Assembly (NCBI GenBank): GCA_001769005.1
Contig: MENE01000125.1
Coordinates: 25,171-32,884, forward strand
From: Bacteroidetes bacterium GWA2_31_9b
GTDB taxonomy: Bacteria; Bacteroidota; Bacteroidia; Bacteroidales; UBA12077
Reading direction: 5' to 3'
Length of the DNA stretch: 7,714 nucleotides
Positions 1 to 5,544 of this stretch are shown here, piece by piece (the stretch's first letter is position 1; every line of letters begins with the position of its first letter). A model generated the notes under the pieces. It did no database searches. It saw nothing but the letters and a program-made list of their open reading frames with translations, and had not been told where the DNA came from. Position numbers and translations under genes: made by a program.

Positions 1-19
1 ACGATTAAATAGTTGAATT

Positions 20-322
20 ATGGCACAGATTACAGATAAAGTACGCGAAGAAGTTAAAGAAATTATATTTGAATTTTTTGCTGAAGAATGTGAAACAGCT
101 GTTGAAGATATTAATGATAATACAAATATTATTAGTGATCTGGATGGTGATTCGTTAATGTTTTTAGAGCTAATCGAAATATTTAAGAAAAAGTACAACT
201 TGAATATTGAATTGAAAACTATTGGGAAATTTGCCATTAAAAATCCAGTGAAAACAATAGGTGAGCTTGTAAAAATGCAATTACTAATAATTGAACACGA
301 AAATAATATTTTAAACATATAG
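20..322 (+). CDS. Acyl carrier protein
   Basis: A 100-residue acyl carrier protein that would hold acyl intermediates as thioesters on a 4'-phosphopantetheine arm in the cytoplasm. The carrier motif is D44-S45-L46 within DLDGDSLMFLELIE, with S45 as the predicted attachment site at the start of helix II. An acidic helix-rich sequence surrounds it, as usual for the family. The C-terminal part (about residues 66-85, TIGKFAIKNPVKTIGELV) is longer than in housekeeping AcpP, which is about 78 residues, and suggests a carrier dedicated to a specialised pathway. The ATG at 20 has no Shine-Dalgarno upstream, but only 19 bases are visible. It is followed after 16 bp by a phosphopantetheinyl transferase gene and then an acyltransferase gene, so it is probably part of a fatty-acid or polyketide operon beginning left of the window. 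The ACP assignment is secure; the pathway is unknown. Confidence 0.93.
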   Translation: MAQITDKVREEVKEIIFEFFAEECETAVEDINDNTNIISDLDGDSLMFLELIEIFKKKYNLNIELKTIGKFAIKNPVKTIGELVKMQLLIIEHENNILNI

Positions 323-338
323 TTATAATTGATATGCG

Positions 339-707
339 ATGGTTTTCGGATGTGGTATTGATATTGAAGAAATAGTTCGATTTAATAAACATTATTTTGA
401 AAACGGTGAGTTATCACATTTAATTTATGATTTATTTACATCCCGTGAAATTGAAAATTTCTCGGTTTTTGGTAAAGAAGCCTTTTTAAAAGGCTTTTGT
501 TTTAAAGAAGCATTTTACAAAGCAATTCAAAATAATGATATCAATTGGTTCGATGTTGAAATAATTTTTAATCTTGATGAATCGGTTGAAACGTATCCCT
601 CTGAGAAATTAAAACTATTTTTAGTATCAAATCAAATTAATAAAATTGATGTTGCATTTGAAAAGACAAATCAATTTATAACCTGCAAAGTAATTTTGGT
701 TAAATAG
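339..707 (+). CDS. AcpS-type 4'-phosphopantetheinyl transferase (holo-ACP synthase family)
   Basis: A 122-residue protein of single-domain AcpS length that should transfer phosphopantetheine from CoA to a carrier-protein serine. Two diagnostic motifs are visible. One is the N-terminal GCGIDIEE with D8, the usual Mg2+ ligand. The other is FxFKEAFYKA with K56, E57 and K61, matching the family's KEAxxKA helix. The C-terminal strand is divergent: where AcpS proteins carry HVSxSH or HVTL-like residues, this one reads KIDVAFEK, so the conserved His appears to be Asp104. The ATG at 339 opens directly on the conserved GCGID segment; a second ATG at 334 is in another frame. The gene lies 16 bp after the ACP gene and 6 bp before the acyltransferase gene, so the likely substrate is the neighbouring ACP. 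Its position suggests a pathway-dedicated enzyme rather than the housekeeping AcpS, but other genome copies cannot be seen. Confidence 0.85.
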   Translation: MVFGCGIDIEEIVRFNKHYFENGELSHLIYDLFTSREIENFSVFGKEAFLKGFCFKEAFYKAIQNNDINWFDVEIIFNLDESVETYPSEKLKLFLVSNQINKIDVAFEKTNQFITCKVILVK

Positions 708-713
708 AAAAAT

Positions 714-1610
714 ATGAATAATAAAACTACTTTATTGTTTCCTGCATTTATAGCAGAATATACACAAAAAGAACTCGAAACATTCTCGAGGCATAAAATT
801 GATTTTACTAAGTATTTACAAACAGCATCAGATACTTTAGGTATCGTTTTACAAGATTTTACTTACAATTCAGAAGAATATAAAAATGATGAGTTTTTAG
901 CTCAGATTATTGCCTATTTATTCAGTTGTGCTAGTTTTGATATACTAAAAAAAAATGGAATAAAACCAGATTTTGGTGCAGGTTACAGTATGGGTATTTA
1001 TTCAGGTTTGTACGCTGCAGGAGCTATAAAATTTGAAGATGGTATAAAAATTATTTATAATGCATTTAAACTTGTTAGTGAATTATCGTGTACGGATGAA
1101 TATGCAATGGCCGGGATTGTCGGTTTGTCGATATCCGATGTTCAGGAAATAACTTCAAATAATAGTTTATCTATAGAAATTATAAATGTGAATAGCGAAC
1201 ACTCTATCGTTATTGCAGGTGTTAAAAAAGATGTAATTAAGGCACTTGATTTTTCGAAAATGGAGGGAGCGCTTGCTGCATCAATGTTAAATGTTAAAAC
1301 ACCTTATCACTCTAAATATTTAAAACCATTTGCAAATCGATTTTCTGTTTTTATTGATTCTTTTGACATTCAAATACCCGAATTTCCAATAATTTCTACA
1401 TTTGATCAACGAATAATTACTACTACTGATGAAATTCGAAAGGAATTAGTATTTAATTTAACCGAAAAAATTAATTGGTATAAAACAATGCAATTTCTGA
1501 TTCAAAAAGATGTTTCATTATTTTACGAATGTGGGGCTGGGAAGGATCTTTCGAAAATAGCACGATTTATTGATGGTGATTTTAGGTTTATTCCATTGCA
1601 TTCTATATAA
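714..1610 (+). CDS. FabD-fold acyl-CoA:ACP acyltransferase, divergent
   Basis: A 298-residue protein of FabD length, matching the malonyl-CoA:ACP transacylase fold from end to end. The nucleophile elbow is G90-Y91-S92-M93-G94 (GHSLG in FabD) with S92 as nucleophile. The catalytic His is H199 in TPYHSKYL. The small-subdomain segment NVNSEHSIVIAG (158-169) and the late ECGAGKDLSKIA (272-283) also align. Two FabD hallmarks are missing by my hand alignment to the E. coli enzyme. The FPGQG start is FPAFI, so the oxyanion-hole Gln becomes F12. The carboxylate-binding Arg117 is A117. The protein may therefore move a non-carboxylated acyl group, or act as an ACP-editing hydrolase, rather than load malonyl; that is inference. 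It begins 6 bp after the phosphopantetheinyl transferase stop and is the last gene before a strong hairpin, so it probably acts on the adjacent ACP. Confidence 0.85.
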   Translation: MNNKTTLLFPAFIAEYTQKELETFSRHKIDFTKYLQTASDTLGIVLQDFTYNSEEYKNDEFLAQIIAYLFSCASFDILKKNGIKPDFGAGYSMGIYSGLYAAGAIKFEDGIKIIYNAFKLVSELSCTDEYAMAGIVGLSISDVQEITSNNSLSIEIINVNSEHSIVIAGVKKDVIKALDFSKMEGALAASMLNVKTPYHSKYLKPFANRFSVFIDSFDIQIPEFPIISTFDQRIITTTDEIRKELVFNLTEKINWYKTMQFLIQKDVSLFYECGAGKDLSKIARFIDGDFRFIPLHSI

Positions 1611-1646
1611 AATAAAAAAGGAAATCGAGAGATTTCCTTTTTTATT
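1611..1646. terminator. Bidirectional intrinsic terminator between convergent operons
   Basis: A perfect 16-bp inverted repeat (1611-1626 paired with 1631-1646) encloses the 4-base loop GAGA. Each arm has a GGAAATC / GATTTCC core flanked by A and T tracts, so RNA read from either strand ends its hairpin in a U-rich run. It starts immediately after the acyltransferase stop codon (1608-1610) and lies 17 bp beyond the stop of the convergent gene at 1664. On the + strand the loop is a GNRA type closed by C-G, which should be unusually stable. It should terminate the left operon and the middle operon. Confidence 0.9.
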
Positions 1647-1663
1647 GTTATACTATATTTTTT

Positions 1664-2278
1664 TTATTTAAATGCTTTTTTAACTAGAAAAGCACCTGTT
1701 TCTTTTCCGCATTTTGCATATGCTTCTTGAATTCTAAAACCGGTATCGTAATCGTTACCCATTGCTCCACGACCAGGAACAGCTGTCATGGTTATTACAG
1801 CTAATTTATTATCATGATTTACAGTTTCAACAAAAATAATTTCAACATTAATTGAAGCATCCATTCGCGAAATACCAATATTCCAACCTGGTTCAATAAA
1901 AGTTGTTTTTAAAATTAAGGTATATTGAGCATTCGCATTTGTTTGATTGAAGCTACAATTTATTTTAGAAGTATAACTGTTAAGTAATTCTTCATATTTA
2001 GGATGATAACGACCTTCTCTGTCAGCTTCCCAGCTTTGAGCCCAAGTATCACCTTTACCGGCTTCTTTTTTATTGTATTCTTCTACTTTTTTTGCAACAT
2101 AATCAGCTTCCTTGTCAAATTTCCCAACAGCCAACTGACTGTAATCATACTCAACTAAGACTTCAGTTTGTCCTTTTAAAAAACTTAAATCTCCTTCTGT
2201 TATCTTTATTTTTTGAGCTTGAATATTTGTTGCACCTAGCACTAGAAATGCTGCAACCAAGAGTTTTAATTGTTTCAT
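1664..2278 (-). CDS. Secreted protein of unknown function
   Basis: A 204-residue protein I do not recognise as a named family. Residues 1-21 form a clear Sec signal peptide: MKQLK, a hydrophobic stretch, then a cleavage site near NIQA|Q. There is no lipobox Cys, so a periplasmic or outer-membrane-associated soluble protein is expected. The mature part alternates beta-like segments (EVLVEYDYS, AQYTLILKTTFIE, ASINVEIIFVETV) with a charged helical stretch at about 55-75 and a Trp-containing segment near 79-83. It has two cysteines, C108 and C190. The C-terminus (QEAYAKCGKETGAFLVKKAFK region) looks helical. There is no catalytic motif I can name. It lies 30 bp downstream of the small membrane protein gene with no terminator between, so it is probably the third gene of that unit. 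It converges on the left operon across the shared hairpin. A real, complete gene is very likely; the function is open. Confidence 0.8.
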   Translation of the reverse strand: MKQLKLLVAAFLVLGATNIQAQKIKITEGDLSFLKGQTEVLVEYDYSQLAVGKFDKEADYVAKKVEEYNKKEAGKGDTWAQSWEADREGRYHPKYEELLNSYTSKINCSFNQTNANAQYTLILKTTFIEPGWNIGISRMDASINVEIIFVETVNHDNKLAVITMTAVPGRGAMGNDYDTGFRIQEAYAKCGKETGAFLVKKAFK

Positions 2279-2308
2279 AAATTCATTTTTTTGAGTTAAT
2301 ACTTATTT

Positions 2309-2494
2309 TTAAATATAGTTAATAATTATTGCATAAATTCCATGAATTGATGCTGTAAAGAATAAAAGGATTCCAAATGATTTATGTATTTTAAATTTCA
2401 CTTTAATAAAACGTAAACCACTTAAAAGTTGGAATGTTATTAATAATAAATTAATAATTCCTAACCAAAGTATAATATCAATATTAAAAATCAT
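2309..2494 (-). CDS. Small two-helix membrane protein with H-x13-H pair (possible haem protein)
   Basis: A 61-residue protein made almost entirely of two transmembrane helices (about residues 5-27 and 39-59) joined by a basic loop, RFIKVKFKIHK. By the positive-inside rule the loop should face the cytoplasm and both ends the periplasm. H37 lies at the start of helix 2 and H51 within it, exactly 13 residues apart, in HKSFGILLFFTASIH. The same His spacing along one helix carries two stacked b-type haems in the ferric-reductase/NADPH-oxidase family. A homodimer could supply four His ligands; this is inference. The ATG follows the upstream gene's stop by 2 bp (TAA-CA-ATG), showing a complete small gene translated with its partner. 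It has no Shine-Dalgarno of its own, which fits coupled translation. The upstream partner is a secreted SORL protein. It could instead be a structural membrane anchor with incidental histidines. Confidence 0.75.
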   Translation of the reverse strand: MIFNIDIILWLGIINLLLITFQLLSGLRFIKVKFKIHKSFGILLFFTASIHGIYAIIINYI

Positions 2495-2496
2495 TG

Positions 2497-2862
2497 TTAT
2501 TCAACTTTAACTGTTACAGTATCTGGGCCTTTAGTACCATGTCTGTTACAATTACCTTCAGCAATTATTTCCATATTCGCTTCGGCTTTAATTGTAAACT
2601 CTACAGTGAAATTTTGATCTTCTGGTAAACTTTCTTTTGTGTAAACCCATTTTTTGTATTCTTTTCCATTTACTTTTACCCAAACCCATTCAGTATGATG
2701 ACCTGCGGTATTACCCATATGAGTAACTTCAATTTTTATAGTAATTTCAGTACCTATAGTAGCTTTTTCAGGTGCAATTATTTTTACTGAAGTTTTATTT
2801 GCTAAAACTCCAAAAGAGAAAAGGATAAGTGTTAAAAAACTAAATAATAATTTCTTTTTCAT
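2497..2862 (-). CDS. Secreted superoxide-reductase-like (desulfoferrodoxin-fold, SORL) protein
   Basis: A 121-residue protein with a Sec signal peptide (residues 1-21, FGVLA|N), so it is probably periplasmic. The mature part reads as the Ig-like superoxide reductase domain. IIAPEKATIGTEITIKIEV matches the first strands of class II SORs. H48 and H55 (VTHMGNTAGHHTEW, with W59) correspond to the PHPxxxEHH-W segment with one extra residue. C105-N106-R107-H108-G109 corresponds to the CNxHG loop that supplies the Cys and last His of the square-pyramidal iron site. The first His of that site (in KHVPVI) is not present; T24-S25 occupy its place. The protein may hold iron with altered ligation, or serve another redox or metal role. 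SoxZ has a similar fold and is the main alternative, but it lacks the CNxHG loop. The ATG is fixed by an AGGAGG site. The next gene encodes a tiny membrane protein coupled by a 2-bp gap. Confidence 0.75.
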   Translation of the reverse strand: MKKKLLFSFLTLILFSFGVLANKTSVKIIAPEKATIGTEITIKIEVTHMGNTAGHHTEWVWVKVNGKEYKKWVYTKESLPEDQNFTVEFTIKAEANMEIIAEGNCNRHGTKGPDTVTVKVE

Positions 2863-2868
2863 AATATA

Positions 2869-2874
2869 CCTCCT
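2869..2874 (-). promoter_or_regulatory. Perfect Shine-Dalgarno of the SORL gene
   Basis: On the - strand AGGAGG (within GCAGGAGGTATATT) sits 6 bases before the ATG of the SORL gene, an ideal spacing. It fixes that start. None of the other starts visible here has anything like it, and Bacteroidota genes usually lack such sites. Confidence 0.85.
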
Positions 2875-2950
2875 GCTTTTTTAATTGAATAGCTAAGATA
2901 ATAAATTTTTGAAGAAAAGAAACTGATGTTACATATTTATATTTAGGATT

Positions 2951-2993
2951 CAATAATCAATAATCAATTTAACAAGAAAACAATTATCAATTT
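2951..2993. repeat. Short direct repeats upstream of the SORL gene
   Basis: The 164-bp gap 2863-3026 is very AT-rich. It contains CAATAATCAATTT at 2958-2970 and CAATTATCAATTT at 2981-2993, identical at 12 of 13 bases and offset by 23 bp, about two helical turns. A further CAATAAT (2951-2957) abuts the first copy. Such spacing could suit a dimeric regulator about 90-130 bp upstream of the SORL start, but AT-rich chance repetition is also possible. The gap also holds a tandem ATAGCTC pair at 3002-3015. I see no convincing promoter or terminator hairpin in it. Confidence 0.4.
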
Positions 2994-3026
2994 CACGAAA
3001 TATAGCTCATAGCTCTATGCTTATTT

Positions 3027-4370
3027 CTAAATAACGTCAGTACCTTTTTTAATGAGCCATAACTTCCCAACATTTTCGTAGAATTTTTCGAGTGGAAGCT
3101 TTGTTTTTAAAACACTGTTAAAGAAATTGTATTTTGAAAGGTCGAAATCAATTATTTGATCTTTTACTTCGTTGTAAAAAGGTGTTCCGGGCATTGGAGA
3201 AAGAATAGTATAACCTGCATAAGTTACTCTGTGTGATGATGTATAATCTGACAACGCATTGAAATCGGATTCATCATAATCGTTTGGAATTACATAATTG
3301 CCACGTAACATGATATCGTTTTTATGAAAAACTTCAATAGATTCATGTATTAGCTTAGCATCGGTGCTTTTATTGTATTTTCTTAGTTCTTCTTCACGAA
3401 AAGATTCAAATCCACAAATAACTACTTTTAATCCGCCTTTTGCCAGCTTCTCAATTAATTTGGGATATTTTACAGCTGTATCGGTTCTAATATCCATTAC
3501 AAAGGTTTTCTTTATTCCTTCTTCCTGGATTCTGTCGAATAACTTATCAATAAATTCGGTATTAACAACGGTATTTGCATCGGCAAACCTAACAACTGGA
3601 TAATCATCGAGCATTTTTAGTTCACCAATAATACTTTCAATCTTTCGTTGTAAGTATTTACCATCAAACTGGCACCAAATTGAACAGAATGTACATTTGT
3701 AAGGACATCCTAACGATGTAAACAAATAGGTTGAAGGATAGGGGCTATTTCCTACTTTATAGGTGTCTATCCATGGTTTAAGATGATTTCTATCGGGTAA
3801 TAAAAAATCTGTATTAGCAGAATCGTACAAATGAGGTTTTGCATCAGTATGTTTATGAACTCCATTTTTATTTATAATAATTCCACCAACAGAATCAAAT
3901 GATAACCCTTTTTCTTTAGCTAATATTACTTCTCTAAAGGTATGAGCTGATTGTCCAGGTAATATTAAATCAATTGAAGAATCGGTAAAATCCATAGTCG
4001 ATATGGTTGCATGTAATCCTCCAATTACTGTTAAAATTTCAGGATTGTATTTTTTTGCTTCCCTCATTATATCTATTGCATAATAGGTTTCTGAAGCAAT
4101 GGATGTTGTACCTACAACATCCGGATTATATTGTTTTAATAATTTATAAACCAGTTCTTTTAATGGAGGAGTGGTGTCGGGATATAAATCATATTCTCCT
4201 TTTGTATCAAAAACAGTAACATCGTGATCTTTAACTGCCGCAGCAACTGTTAATAACCCAAGTGGTGGACCAATAAGTTTTTTATGAATAAAGTGCTTGG
4301 CTTCTTCAGGAGCTGACTCAAGAATCATATTGTGGGGTGAGCGGGGAGTATTGATAAGTAAAATTTTCAT
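3027..4370 (-). CDS. Cobalamin-binding-type (class B) radical SAM protein
   Basis: A 447-residue cytoplasmic enzyme of the group with an N-terminal B12-binding-like Rossmann domain and a radical SAM barrel. Residues 1-150 carry the usual landmarks: MKILLINTP, GPPLGLLTVAA (34-44), PDVVGTTS (83-90), GGLHATIS (117-124) and a PGQSAHTFREV segment matching the GEGExTF pattern. The SAM motif is C222-x3-C226-x2-C229 for the 4Fe-4S cluster, with another cysteine at C233. Downstream barrel motifs are RFADANTVVN (261-270), DIRTD (293-297), a VVICGFES strand (316-323) and SPMPGTPFYNEV (391-402). The B12 DxHxxG signature is absent, as in several members of this class, so cobalamin use is likely but not assured. 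BchE- and Hpn-type cyclases and methylases are relatives; the substrate cannot be read. The gene starts 2 bp after the WG-repeat gene's stop (TAA-AT-ATG) and is the last gene of the receptor operon. Confidence 0.9.
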   Translation of the reverse strand: MKILLINTPRSPHNMILESAPEEAKHFIHKKLIGPPLGLLTVAAAVKDHDVTVFDTKGEYDLYPDTTPPLKELVYKLLKQYNPDVVGTTSIASETYYAIDIMREAKKYNPEILTVIGGLHATISTMDFTDSSIDLILPGQSAHTFREVILAKEKGLSFDSVGGIIINKNGVHKHTDAKPHLYDSANTDFLLPDRNHLKPWIDTYKVGNSPYPSTYLFTSLGCPYKCTFCSIWCQFDGKYLQRKIESIIGELKMLDDYPVVRFADANTVVNTEFIDKLFDRIQEEGIKKTFVMDIRTDTAVKYPKLIEKLAKGGLKVVICGFESFREEELRKYNKSTDAKLIHESIEVFHKNDIMLRGNYVIPNDYDESDFNALSDYTSSHRVTYAGYTILSPMPGTPFYNEVKDQIIDFDLSKYNFFNSVLKTKLPLEKFYENVGKLWLIKKGTDVI

Positions 4371-4372
4371 AT

Positions 4373-5479
4373 TTAATTTAAAAGTTTTATCAGATTTCTT
4401 ACTTTTTTGAATTTACATTCAATAACAACATCTCCATTTTTATTAATAAATCCCCATTTCCCTTGTAAACGAACAGCGGCATAATCTCCAACAAAATCTT
4501 CTGCATCTTCAAAAGTTGGTTGAATTACAATATTGCCTGATTTATTTATAAACCCAACTTTTCCGTTTTGAATTATTCGTGCTAAACCACCTGAAAAACC
4601 ATTTTTAATGATGTATCCGGCATTTTTTCCAATTTGCTCGCCTGAAGTATTGATATAATAAAGCTCTTTTCCTTCTTTTACCAATGCCATACCATCAGAG
4701 AATTCTTTTGCAACTTCAAGTGAAGGCTGTGTAATATATTCACCACTAGTATTTATGTATCCCCAAAACTTACCTGAAATTACCGGAGCATAACCATCAA
4801 CAAAATTGCCGGCATCAATAAACTGAGCAGGAATAGCTATTTGTCCTGTTTGGTTTATATATCCCCATAATTTTCCTTGTCGAATTCGGGCAAATCCATT
4901 TGAAAATTCTTTTAATGCTTCGTATTCTTTATTAGCAGGAAATATTTCTTTATTTGAATTTACATATTTATAAATTCCCTTTTCGCGAACGATGCCAACA
5001 CCATTCTCAAAATCTTTAGCATGATCGAATTGTGGATCAATAAAATAGTTTCCATTATAGTCTATATATCCCCACTTTGCATCTTGTTTTACAGCTGCAA
5101 CACCATCTTTAAAATCACCTGCTTCGATAAATTGAGGTTGAATCACAATTTCACCCAAATTATTAATATATCCCCATTTCCCATTTTCCTGAATACGAGC
5201 AAGTCCTTCGGAAAAATCGTTCTTAACTTGATAAGTATTAGACCTGTTAATAATAATACCTTCTTTATTTACAAAATACCAAGCATCCAGATTTTTTATT
5301 AAACCATCTCCAGAATTAAAGTCTTTGGCTGCATTGTACATAGGTCGGATAACCCAATTTCCTGTTTCATCAATATATCCCCAAAACTCTTCATCAAGAG
5401 CTGCTGCAATATAATTCTGTGATGAAATGTTCTGAAAACAAATGAAGATGCTAAGAAATACAAATACTATTTTTTTCAT
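4373..5479 (-). CDS. Secreted WG-repeat protein
   Basis: A 368-residue exported protein built from ten WG beta repeats, a family with mostly unknown roles in binding at or outside the cell surface. The signal peptide is residues 1-21 (MKKIVFVF..., cleaved near SSQ|N); there is no lipobox. The repeats begin at residues 33, 67, 102, 136, 170, 205, 239, 273, 308 and 342, spaced 34-35 residues. Six keep a full WG pair (33, 102, 136, 205, 239, 342) and four are degenerate (WY, YK, LY, VG). They follow a 103-residue three-repeat period, described separately. The protein ends soon after the tenth repeat with a basic tail, KFKKVRNLIKLLN. It lies 65 bp after the TonB-dependent receptor gene and 2 bp before the radical SAM gene, so the three are probably one transcript. 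It could be a surface partner of the receptor, but no direct evidence for that is visible. Confidence 0.9.
   Translation of the reverse strand: MKKIVFVFLSIFICFQNISSQNYIAAALDEEFWGYIDETGNWVIRPMYNAAKDFNSGDGLIKNLDAWYFVNKEGIIINRSNTYQVKNDFSEGLARIQENGKWGYINNLGEIVIQPQFIEAGDFKDGVAAVKQDAKWGYIDYNGNYFIDPQFDHAKDFENGVGIVREKGIYKYVNSNKEIFPANKEYEALKEFSNGFARIRQGKLWGYINQTGQIAIPAQFIDAGNFVDGYAPVISGKFWGYINTSGEYITQPSLEVAKEFSDGMALVKEGKELYYINTSGEQIGKNAGYIIKNGFSGGLARIIQNGKVGFINKSGNIVIQPTFEDAEDFVGDYAAVRLQGKWGFINKNGDVVIECKFKKVRNLIKLLN
4457..5383 (-). repeat. Three in-gene copies of a 309-bp (103-residue) WG superunit
   Basis: Within the WG-repeat gene, three consecutive units of exactly 103 codons (5383-5075, 5074-4766, 4765-4457) each contain three WG repeats of distinct types. 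Type A carries AKDF/AKDF/AKEF. Type B, with a degenerate WG pair, carries FSxGxARIxxxGK. Type C carries xxFxxAxxFxxxxAxV. Equivalent positions match better between units than between neighbouring repeats, without indels, which points to triplication of a three-repeat block. The DNA copies have diverged well past exact identity. Confidence 0.75.
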
Positions 5480-5544
5480 AAATGTTCTGATTTATAGTTG
5501 AATAAAAAACTATGTTTACTTACAAATTAAATGCCAGTATAAAT

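Noticed and set aside
2092..2280. 62-codon open frame on the + strand
   Set aside because: It lies wholly opposite the signal-peptide region of the 204-residue secreted protein and has no protein-like features of its own.
2497..2862. SoxZ-like sulfur-oxidation carrier subunit
   Set aside because: The Ig-fold start and VTHM segment resemble SoxZ, but the CNRHG loop and HHTEW fit the superoxide reductase site better and there is no SoxY neighbour.
2893..2900. TATCTTAG on the - strand as a Bacteroidota -7 promoter element for the SORL gene
   Set aside because: It fits TAnnTTTG with one mismatch, but no TTG-type -33 element lies at the right distance, and such matches are common in AT-rich DNA.
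3364..4219. Two + strand open frames (3364-3603 and 4007-4219)
   Set aside because: Both are antisense shadows of the radical SAM gene, whose motifs cover the same bases.
5021..5302. 93-codon + strand open frame
   Set aside because: It is antisense to the WG repeats; its hydrophobic look comes from the complement of the repeat codons.
5494..5513. Inverted repeat ATAGTT...AACTAT between receptor and WG genes as a terminator
   Set aside because: The stem is only 6 bp and nearly all A-T, with no following U-tract, so it is unlikely to stop transcription.
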